Source of the DNA: Saccoglossus kowalevskii
Taxonomy: Eukaryota > Hemichordata > Enteropneusta > Harrimaniidae
Reading direction: 5' to 3'
Assembly (NCBI RefSeq): GCF_000003605.2
Contig: NW_003150994.1
Coordinates: 1 to 31,656, forward strand
DNA length: 31,656 nt
Part shown: in pieces, positions 21,850-30,736 of the stretch
Position numbering within the stretch: position 1 is the first letter of the stretch
How the letters are laid out: the number at the start of each line of letters is the position of its first letter
The notes under the pieces: model-generated
The model's input: only the letters and a program-made list of their open reading frames with translations
Databases searched by the model: none
What the model was told of the DNA's origin: nothing
Position numbers and translations under genes: made by a program

Positions 21850-22247
21850 CAACTACCTTAATAACCAACTTTGCAGACGACTGCCTTTATAACCAACTTT
21901 GCAGACAACTGCCATTATAACCAACTTTGCAGACAACTGCCGTTGTAACCAACTTTGCAGACAACTGCCGTTGTAACCAACTTTGCAGACAACTGCCATT
22001 ATAACCAACTTTGCAGACAACTGCCATTATAACCAACTTTGCAGACAACTGCCGTTATAACCAACTTTGGAGACAATTGCCTTTATAACCAACTTTGCAG
22101 ACAACTGCCTTTATAACAAACTTTGCAGACAATCGCCTTTATAACAAACTTTGCAGACAACTGTCTGTATAACCAACTTTGTAGACAACTGCCTTTTTAA
22201 CCAAGTTTGCAGACAACTGGCTTCATAACAAACTTTGCAGACAACTG
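21850..22247 (+). repeat. M units interrupted by a short homogeneous run
   Basis: CTACCTTAATAACC and GACGACTGCC are followed not by CCTAAATAACC and a 37-mer but by six CCATT/CCGTT units (about 21905-22070). Then TTTGGAGACAATTGCC, AATCGCC, CTGTCTGTATAACC, CTTTTTAACC and GGCTTCAT resume. TTTGGAGAC also follows the 37-mer at 14850, so the 37-mer here appears to have been replaced by an H run. Confidence 0.78.
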
Positions 22248-22690
22248 CCTTTATAATCAACTTTGCAGACAACTGACTTTATAGCCAACTTTGCAGACAA
22301 ATGCCTTTATAACCAACTTTGCAGACAACTGCAATTATAACCAACTTTGCAGACAACTGCCGTTATAACCAACTTTGCAGGCAACTGCCATTATAACAAA
22401 CTTTGCAGACAACTGCCTTTATAACCAACTTTGTAGACAACTGCCTTTATAATCAACTTTGCAGACAACTGCCTTTATACCCAACTTTGCAGACAACTGT
22501 CTTTATAATAAACTTTGCAGACAACTGCCGTTATAACCAACTTTGTAGACAACTGGCTTTATAACCAACGTTGCAGACAACTGGCTTTATAAACAACTTT
22601 GCAGACAACTGCCTTTATAACCAATTTTGCAGACAACTGCCTTAATAACCAACTTTGCAGACAACTGCTTTTATAACCAACCTTGCAGAC
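22248..22690 (+). repeat. Right copy of the 2,407-bp duplication; truncated block B copy 5
   Basis: Matches 19841-20283. Block B runs from CCGTT with TTTGTAG through CCAACGTTGC (gg at 22555), AAACAAC and CCAATTTTGC to AACCTTGC at 22681, then stops: CCTATATAACC, CTGCAGTTATAAC and the rest are missing and CCATT units follow. Confidence 0.88.
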
Positions 22691-22969
22691 AACTGCCATT
22701 ATAACCAACTTTGCAGACTACTGCCTTAATAACCAACTTTGCAGACAACTGCATTATAACCAACTTTGCAGACAACTGCCATTATAACCAACTTTGCAGA
22801 CAACTGCCATTATAACCAACTTTGCAGACAACTGCCGTTATACCCAACTTTGCAGACAACTGCCGTTATAACCAATTTTGCAGACACTGCCTTTATAACA
22901 ACTTTGCAGACAACTGCCGTTGTAACCAACTTTGCAGACAACTGTCTTAATAACCAACTTTGCAGACAA
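22691..22969 (+). repeat. Short homogeneous domain
   Basis: About ten units: CCATT, GACTACTGCC with TTAAT, GCATTATAACC (27-mer), CCATT, TATACCC, a CCAATTTTGC unit, a 27-mer GACACTGCC, CCTTTATAACAACTTTG, GTTG and CTGTCTTAATAACC, ending at L. It uses the standard H closing order. Confidence 0.78.
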
Positions 22970-23755
22970 CTACCCTTATAACCAACTTTGTACACAATCA
23001 CCTTTATAACCAACTTTTCAGACAACTGGCTTTATAATCAATTTTGAAGACAACTGCCTTAATACCCAACTTCGCTCACAACTACCTTTATAACCAACAT
23101 TGCAGACAACTGCCTTTATAACCAACTTTGCGGACAACGGCTTTTATAACCAACGTTGCAGACAACTACCTTTATAACCAACTTTGCAGACGACTGCCTT
23201 TATAACCAACTTTGCAGACAACTGCCTAAATAACCAACTTTGCAGACAACTGCCATTATAACCATTATAACCAACTTTGCAGACAATTGCCTTTATAACC
23301 AACTTTGCAGACAACTGCCTTTATAACAAACTTTGCAGACAATCGCCTTTATAACAAACTTTGCAGACAACTGCTTTTATAACCAGCTTTGCAGACAACT
23401 GCCTTTATAATCAACTTTGCAGACAACTGCCTTTATACCCAACTTTGCAGACAACTGGCTTTATAATAAACTTTGCAGACAACTGGCTTCATAACAAACT
23501 TTGCAAACAACTGCCTTTATATCCAACTTTGCAGACAACTGGCTTTATAATAAACTTTGCAGACAACTGGTTTCATAACAAACTTTGCAGACAACTACCT
23601 TTATAATCAACTGTGCAGACAACTGTCTTTATAACCCACTTTGCAGACAACTGCCTTTACAACAAATTTTGCAGACAACTGCCTTTACAATAAACTTTGC
23701 AGACAACTGCCTTTATAACCAACTTTGCAGACAACTGCCTTCATAACCAACTTTG
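22970..23755 (+). repeat. Diverse domain: L, M with 37-mer, full T
   Basis: L at 22970-23084 with TTTGTACAC, TATAATCAATTTTG and ACTTCGCTCAC variants. M has ACAACGGCTTTTAT, CCAACGTTGC before CTACCTTTATAACC, GACGACTGCC, CCTAAATAACC, the 37-mer at 23253 and AATCGCC, then goes straight to CCAGC and a full T (GGCTTTATAATAAAC, TTTGCAAAC, TATATCCAAC, GGTTTCAT, CTGTGCAG near 23611, ATAACCCAC, TACAACAAATTTTG, TACAATAAAC). The CTTTTTAACC part of M is missing. Confidence 0.83.
23253..23272 (+). repeat. 37-mer unit, copy 7
   Basis: Preceded by TTTGCAG (as at 3657) rather than TTTGTAG. Confidence 0.93.
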
Positions 23756-24910
23756 CTGACAACTGCCATTATAACCAACTTTGCAGACAACTGCCGTTAT
23801 AACCAACTTTGCAGACAACTGCCATTACAACCAACTTTGCAGACAACTGCCATTATAACCAACTTTGCAGACAACTGCCGTTGTAACCAACTTTGCAGAC
23901 AACTGCCATTATAACCAACTTTGCAGACAACTGCCATTATAACCAACTTTGCAGACAACTGCCATTATAACCAACTTTGCAGACAACTGGCGTTGTAACC
24001 AACTTTGCAGACAACTGCCATTATAACCAACTTTGCAGACAACTGCCATTATAACCAACTTTGCAGACAACTGCCGTTATAACCAACTTTGCAGACAACT
24101 GCCATTATAACCAACTTTGCAGACAACTGCCATTATAACCAACTTTGCAGACAACTGCCGTTATAACCAACTTTGCAGACAACTGCCATTATAACCAACT
24201 TTGCAGACAACTGCCGTTATAACCAACTTTGCAGACAACTGCCATTATAACCAACTTTGCAGACAACTGCCGTTATACCCAACTTTGCAGACAACTGCCA
24301 TTATAACCAACTTTGCAGACAACTGCCGTTATAACCAACTTTGCAGACAACTGCCGTTATAACCAACTTTGCAGACAACTGCCATTATAACCAACTTTGC
24401 AGACAACTGCCGTTGTAACCAACTTTGCAGACAACTGCCGTTGTAACCAACTTTGCAGACAACTGCTGTTATAACCAACTTTGCAGACAACTGCCATTAT
24501 AACCAACTTTGCAGACAACTGCCGTTATAACCAACTTTGCAGACAACTGCCATTATAACCAACTTTTGCAGACAACTGCCGTTATACCCAACTTTGCAGA
24601 CAACTGCCATTATAACCAACTTTGCAGACAACTGCCGTTATACCCAACTTTGCAGACAACTGCCATTATAACCAACTTTGCAGACAACTGCCATTATAAC
24701 CAACTTTGCAGACAACTGCCATTATAACCAACTTTGCAGACAACTGCCATTATAAACAACTTTGCAGACAACTGCCGTTATACCCAACTTTGCAGACAAC
24801 TGCCGTTATAACCAATTTTGCAGACACTGCCTTTATAACCAACTTTGCAGACAACTGCCGTTGTAACCAACTTTGCAGACAACTGGCTTAATAACCAACT
24901 TTGCAGACAA
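23756..24910 (+). repeat. Long homogeneous domain
   Basis: About 40 units opening with the header TTCAT, ATT, GTT, ATT with TACAACC, ATT, GTTG. It includes CTGGCGTTG, CTGTTATAACC and one ACTTTTGCAG with an extra T (about 24564). Alternating CCGTTATACCC and CCATT units occur near 24250-24320 and 24580-24660. It ends with AAACAAC, TATACCC, a CCAATTTTGC unit, the 27-mer near 24825, GTTG and CTGGCTTAATAACC before L. Confidence 0.86.
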
Positions 24911-25563
24911 CTACCCTTATAACCAACTTTCTAGACAATCACCTTTATAACCAACTTTTCAGACAACTGGCTTTATAACCAATTTTGAAGACAACTGCCT
25001 TAATACCCAACTTTGCTCACAACTACCTTTATAACCAACATTGCAGACAACTGCCTTTATAACCAACTTTGCAGACAACTGCTTTTATAACCAACTTTGC
25101 AGACAACTACCTTAATAACCGACTTTGCAGACGACTGCCTTTATAACCAACTTTGCAGACAACTGCCTAAATAACCAACTTTGTAGACAACTGCCATTAT
25201 AACCATTATAACCAACTTTGCAGACAATTGCCTTTATAACCAACTTTGCCGACAACTGCCTTTATGACAAACTTTGCAGACAATCGCCTTTATAACAAAC
25301 TTTGCAGACAACTGCCTTTATAACCAACTTTGTAGACAACTGCCTTTTTAACCAAGTTTGCAGACAACTGGCTTCATAACAAACTTTGCAGACAACTGCC
25401 TTTATAATCAACTTTGCAGACAACTGACTTTATACCCAACTTTGCAGACAACTGCCTTTATAACCAACTTTGCAGACAACTGGCTTCATAACAAACTTTG
25501 CAGACAACTGCCTTTATAACCCACTTTGCAGACAATCGCCTTTATAACAAACTTTGCAGACAA
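24911..25563 (+). repeat. Segmental duplication, copy 2 of 2 (matches 7527-8180)
   Basis: L at 24911-25025 (with TTTCTAG for TTTGTAG), M with CCGAC, the 37-mer at 25194, TTTGCCGAC and TTTATGACAAAC (25261), AATCGCC, CTTTTTAACC, GGCTTCAT and ATAACCCAC. It lacks most of the small insertions and deletions of its partner. No T series follows. Confidence 0.85.
25194..25213 (+). repeat. 37-mer unit, copy 8
   Basis: Standard context, followed after one unit by TTTGCCGAC as at copy 4. Confidence 0.93.
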
Positions 25564-26340
25564 CTGCCTTTATAACCAACTTTGCAGACAACTGCCGTTA
25601 TAACCAACTTTGCAGACAACTGCCATTATAACCAACTTTGCAGACAACTGCCATTATAACCAACTTTGCAGACAACTGCCATTATAACCAACTTTGCAGA
25701 CAACTGCCGTTATAACCAAATTTGCAGACAACTGCCTTTATAACAAACTTTGCAGACAACTGCCTTTATAACCAACTTTGCAGACAACTGCTGTTATAAC
25801 CAACTTTGCAGACAACTGCCTTTATGCCATTATAACCAACTTTGCAGACAACTGCCTTTATACCCAACTTTGCAGACAACTGCCGTTGTAACCAACTTTG
25901 CAGACAACTGCCTTAATAACCAACTTGGCAGACAACTGCCTTTATAACCAACTTTGTAGACAATTACCTTTATAACCAACTTTTCAGACAACTGGCTTTA
26001 TAACCAATTTTGAAGACAACTGCATTAATACCCAACTTTGCTCACAACTACCTTTACAACCAACATTGCAGACAACTGCCTTTATAACCAACTTTGCAGA
26101 CAACTGCTTTTATAACCAACTTTGCAGACAACTACCTCAATAACCAACTTTGCAGACGACTGCCTTTATAACCAACTTTGCAGACAACTGCCTTTATAAC
26201 CAACTTTGCAGACAACTGCTTTTATAACCAACTTTGCAGACAACTACCTTAATAACCAACTTTGCAGACAACTGCCTTTACAATAAACTTTGCAGACAAC
26301 TGCCTTTATAACCAACTTTGCAGATAACTGCCTTCATAAC
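25564..26340 (+). repeat. Mixed domain with an irregular L and a 36-mer
   Basis: A short CCATT/CCGTT run with CCAAATTTG is followed by a 36-bp unit at about 25819-25833, where CCTTTAT is joined to GCCATTATAACC (an 8-bp gain different from the 37-mers). TTGGCAG (25926) leads to an L-like piece at about 25937-26050 whose ACCCTT head is replaced by GCCTTTAT, with AATTACC and CTGCATTAATACCC. Then CTACCTCAATAACC, GACGACTGCC, CCTTTATAACC, CTGCTTTTATAACC, CTACCTTAATAACC and the TACAATAAAC, CCTTCATAACC, GACAGCTGCC link. Confidence 0.78.
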
Positions 26341-27228
26341 CAACTTTGCAGACAGCTGCCATTATAACCAACTTTGCAGACAACTGCCGTTATAACCAAC
26401 TTTGCAGACAACTGCCATTATAACCAACTTTGCAGACAACTGCCATTATAACCAACTTTGCAGACAACTGCCTTTATAACCAACTTTGCAGACAACGGCC
26501 TTTACAACAAACTTTGCTGACAACTGCCTTTACAATAAACTTTGCAGACAACTGCCTTTATAACCAACTTTGCAGACAACTGCCTTCATATCCAACTTTG
26601 CAGACAACTGCCATTATAACCAACTTTGCAGACAACTGCCGTTATAACCAACTTTGCAGACAACTGCCATCATAACCAACTTTGCAGACAACTGCCGTTA
26701 TAACCAACTTTGCAGACAACTGCCGTTATAAACAACTTTGCAGACAACTGCCATTATAACCAACTTTGCAGACAACTGCCATTATAACCAACTTTGCAGA
26801 CAACTGCCGTTATAACCAACTTTCCAGACAACTGCCATTATAACCAACTTTGCAGACAACTGCCATTATAACCAACTTTGCAGACAACTGCCGTTGTAAC
26901 CAACTTTGCAGACAACTGCCGTTGTAACCAACTTTGCAGACAACTGCCATTATAAACAACTTTGCAGACAACTGCCATTATAACCAACTTTGCAGACAAC
27001 TGCCATTATAACCAACTTTGCAGACAACTGCCGTTGTAACCAACTTTGCAGACAACTGCCATTATAACCAACTTTGCAGACAACTGCCCTTATAACCAAC
27101 TTTGCAGACAACTGCCGTTATAACCAACTTTGCAGACAACTGCCGTTATAACCAACTTTGCAGACAACTGCCATTATAACCAACTTTGCAGACAACTGCC
27201 ATTATAACCAACTTTGCAGACAACAGCC
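26341..27228 (+). repeat. Homogeneous domain with an embedded T scrap
   Basis: CCATT/CCGTT units interrupted at about 26490-26600 by ACAACGGCC with TACAACAAAC and TTTGCTGAC, TACAATAAAC, CCTTTATAACC and CCTTCATATCC, like the scrap at 8598-8680. The run continues to 27228 with two AAACAAC units, one TTTCCAG, one CCCTTATAACC and one CAACAGCC. Confidence 0.82.
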
Positions 27229-28263
27229 ATTATAACCAACTTTGCAGACAACTGCCGTTATACCCAACTTTGCAGACAACTGCCATTATAAACAACTTTG
27301 CAGACAACTGCCGTTATACCCAACTTCGCAGACAACTGCCGTTATAACCAATTTTGCAGACACTGCCTTTATAACCAACTTTGCAGACAACTGCCGTTGT
27401 AACCAACTTTGCAGACAACTGCCTTAATAACTAACTTTGCAGACAACTACCCTTATAACCAACTTTGTAGACAATCACCGTTATAACCAACTTTTCAGAC
27501 AACTGGCTTTATAACCAATTTTGAAGACAACTGCCTTAATACTCAACTTTGCTCACAACTACCTTTATAACCAACATTGCAGACAACTGCCTTTATAACC
27601 AACTTTGCAGACAACTGCTTTTATAACCAACTTTGCAGACAACTACCTTAATAACCAACTTTGCAGACGACTGCCTTTATAACCAACTTTGCAGACAACT
27701 GCCTAAATAACCAACTTTGTAGACAACAGCCATTATAACCATTATAACCAACTTTGCAGACAATTGCCTTTATAACCAACTTTGCAGACAACTGCCTTTA
27801 TAATAAACTTTGCAGACAATCGCCTTTATAACAAACGTTGCAGACAACTGCCTTTATAACCAACTTTGCGGACAACTGACTTTATACCCAACTTTGCAGA
27901 CAACTGCCTTTATAACCAAATTTGCAGACAACTGGCTTCATAACAAACTTTGCAGACAACTGCCTTTATAACCCACTTTGCAGACAATCGCCTTTATAAC
28001 AAACTTTGCAGACAACTGCCTTTATAACCAGCTTTGCAGACAACTGCCTTTATAATCAACTTTGCAGACAACTGGCTTTATAATAAACTTTGCAGACAAC
28101 TGGCTTCATAACAAACTTTGCAAACAACTGCCTTTATACCCAACTTTGCAGACAACTGGCTTTATAATAAACTTTGCAGACAACTGGTTTCATAACAAAC
28201 TTTGCAGACAACTGCCTTTATAATCAACTGTGCAGACAACTGCCGTTATAACCCACTTTGCAG
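27229..28263 (+). repeat. Segmental duplication, copy 2 of 2 (matches about 8830-9948)
   Basis: Partner with L at 27447-27561 (AATCACCGTT, TACTCAAC) and the 37-mer at 27730. At about 27868 the sequence jumps from CCAACTTTG to CGGAC, removing exactly 84 bp (three units) relative to 9470-9553; these carried CTTTTTAACC, GGCTTCATAACAAAC and TAATCAAC. The offset before the jump is 18,399 and after it 18,315. Similarity ends after CCGTT with ATAACCCAC. Confidence 0.9.
27730..27749 (+). repeat. 37-mer unit, copy 9
   Basis: Preceded by ACAACAG instead of ACAACTG. Confidence 0.93.
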
Positions 28264-28876
28264 ACAACTGCCATTATAACCAACTTTGCAGACAACTGCC
28301 TTTACAATAAACTTTGCAGACAACTGCCATTATAACCAACTTTGCAGACAACTGCCGTTATAACCAACTTTGCAGACAACTGCCATTATAACCAACTTTG
28401 CAGACAACTGCCGTTATAACCAACTTTGCAGACAACTGCCGTTATAACCAACTTTGCAGACAACTGCCATTATAACCAACTTTGCAGACAACTGCCATTA
28501 TAACCAACTTTGCAGACAACTGCCGTTATAACCAACTTTGCAGACAACTGCCATTATAACCAACTTTGCAGACAACTGGCTTCATAACCAACTTTGCAAA
28601 CAACTGCCGTTGTAACCAACTTTGCAGACAACTGGCTTGATAATCAACTGTGCAGACAACTGCCTTTATAACCCACTTTGCACACAACTGCCATTATAAC
28701 CAACTTTGCAGACAACTGCCGTTATACCCAACTTTGCGGACAACTGCCATTATAACCAACTTGGCAGACAACTTCCGTTATAACCAACTTTGCAGACAAC
28801 TGCCATTATAACCAACTTTGCAGACAACTGCCGTTATACCCAACTTTGCAGACAACTGCCGTTATAACAATTTTGC
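28264..28876 (+). repeat. Homogeneous domain with a small diverse insert
   Basis: CCATT/CCGTT units, interrupted at about 28578-28685 by GGCTTCATAACC, TTTGCAAAC, GTTG, GGCTTGATAATC with CTGTGCAG, and ATAACCCAC with TTTGCACAC. These look like T units dispersed among H units. Then TATACCC with TTTGCGGAC, TTGGCAG, CAACTTCCGTT, and a CCGTTATAACAATTTTGC unit (27-mer) that passes directly to AATCACC. Confidence 0.78.
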
Positions 28877-29422
28877 AGACAATCACCTTTATAACCAACT
28901 TTTCAGACAACTGGCTTTATAACCAATTTTGAAGACAACTGCCTTAATACCCAACTTTGCTGACAACTACCTTTATAACCAACATTGCAGACAACTGCCT
29001 TTATAACCAACTTTGCAGACAACTGCTTTTATAACCAACTTTGCAGACAACTACCTTAATAACCAACTTTGCAGACGACTGCCTTTATAACCAACTTTGC
29101 AGACAACTGCCTAAATAACCAACTTTGTAGACAACTGCCATTATAACCATTATAACCAACTTTGCAGACAATTGCCTTTATAACCAACTTTGCAGACAAC
29201 TGCCTTTATAATAAACTTTGCAGACAATCGCCTTTATAACAAACTTTGCAGACAACTGCTTTTATAACCAACTTTGTAGACAACTGCCTTTTTAACCAAG
29301 TTTGCAGACAACTGGCTTCATAACAAACTTTGCAGACAACTGCCTTTATAATCAACTTTGCGGACAACTGACTTTATACCCAACTTTGCAGACAACTGCC
29401 TTTATAACCAAATTTGCAGACA
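28877..29422 (+). repeat. Diverse domain: beheaded L and M with 37-mer
   Basis: L enters at AATCACC without ACCCTT or TTTGTAG (28877-28970, TTTGCTGAC type). M is complete: GACGACTGCC, CCTAAATAACC, 37-mer at 29138, ATAATAAAC, AATCGCC, CTTTTTAACC, TTTGCGGAC and CCAAATTTG, matching the M of 6321-6720 and 9230-9610. Confidence 0.83.
29138..29157 (+). repeat. 37-mer unit, copy 10
   Basis: Standard context: CCTAAATAACC and TTTGTAG before, GACAATTGCC after. Confidence 0.93.
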
Positions 29423-29840
29423 ACTGGCTTCATAACAAACTTTGCAGACAACTGCCTTTATAACCCACTTTGCAGACAATCGCCTTTATAACAAACTTTG
29501 CAGACAACTGCCTTTATAACCAGCTTTGCAGACAACTGCCTTTATAATCAACTTTGCAGACAACTGGCTTTATAATAAACTTTGCAGACAACTGGCTTCA
29601 TAACAAACTTTGCAAACAACTGCCTTTATACCCAACTTTGCAGACAACTGGCTTTATAATAAACTTTGCAGACAACTGGTTTCATAACAAACTTTGCAGA
29701 CAACTGCTTTTATAATCAACTGTGCAGACAACTGCCTTTATAACCCACTTTGCAGACAATTGCCTTTACAACAAACTTTGCTGACAACTGCCTTTACAAT
29801 AAACTTTGCAGACAACTGCCTTTATAACAAACTTTGCAGA
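29423..29840 (+). repeat. T series, left copy of an 896-bp-spaced pair
   Basis: GGCTTCAT (gg 29426), ATAACCCAC, AATCGCC, CCAGC, the full T series with CTGTGCAG near 29720, TACAACAAAC with TTTGCTGAC and TACAATAAAC. The spacing to the right copy is 896 bp, exactly 32 units, at both GGCTTCAT and CTGTGCAG. Confidence 0.88.
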
Positions 29841-30318
29841 CAACTGCCTTCATAACCAACTTTGCAGACAACTGCCATTATAACCAACTTTGCAGACAAC
29901 TGCCGTTATAACCAACTTTGCAGACAACTACCATTACAACCAACTTTGCAGACAACTGCCATTATAACCAACTTTGCAGACAACTGCCTTTATAACCCAC
30001 TTTGCAGACATCTGCATTTACAACAAACTTTGCTGACAACTACCTTTACAATAAACTTTGCAGACAACTGCCTTTATAACCAACTTTGCAGACAACTGCC
30101 TTCATAACCAACTTTGCAGACAACTGCCATTATAACCAACTTTGCAGACAACTGCCGTTATAACCAACTTTGCAGACAACTGCCATTACAACCAACTTTG
30201 CAGACAACTGCCATTATAACCAACTTTGCAGACAACTGCCGTTGTAACCAACTTTGCAGACAACTGCCATTATAACCAACTTTGCAGACAACTGCCATTA
30301 TAACCAACTTTGCAGACA
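29841..30318 (+). repeat. Two short homogeneous runs around a T scrap
   Basis: TTCAT, ATT, GTT, ATT with TACAACC and ATT (29850-29985), then ATAACCCAC, CATCTGCATTTACAACAAAC with TTTGCTGAC, CTACCTTTACAATAAAC and CCTTCATAACC, and the H header again (TTCAT, ATT, GTT, ATT with TACAACC, ATT, GTTG, ATT, ATT) from about 30115. The repeated header about 250 bp apart is consistent with a local tandem duplication. Confidence 0.8.
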
Positions 30319-30736
30319 ACTGGCTTCATAACAAACTTTGCAGACAACTGCCTTTATAACCCACTTTGCAGACAATCGCCTTGATAACAAACTTTGCAGA
30401 CAACAGCCTTTATAACCAGCTTTACAGACAACTGCCTTTATAATCAACTTTGCAGACAACTGGCTTTATAATAAACTTTGCAGACAACTGGCTTCATAAC
30501 AAACTTTGCAAACAACTGCCTTTATACCCAACTTTGCAGACAACTGGCTTTATAATAAACTTTGCAGACAACTGGTTTCATAACAAACTTTGCAGACAAC
30601 TGCCTTTATAATCAACTGTGCAGACAACTGCCTTTATAACCCACTTTGCAGACAACTGCCTTTACAACACACTTTGCTGACAACTGCCTTTACAATAAAC
30701 TTTGCAGACAACTGCCTTTATAACCAACTTTGCAGA
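30319..30736 (+). repeat. T series, right copy of the 896-bp-spaced pair
   Basis: Same order as 29423-29840, with CCTTGATAACAAAC, CAACAGCC, CCAGCTTTACAG and TACAACACAC as private changes. TACAACACAC also occurs at about 9963, so this copy mixes markers of two other T series. Confidence 0.87.
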
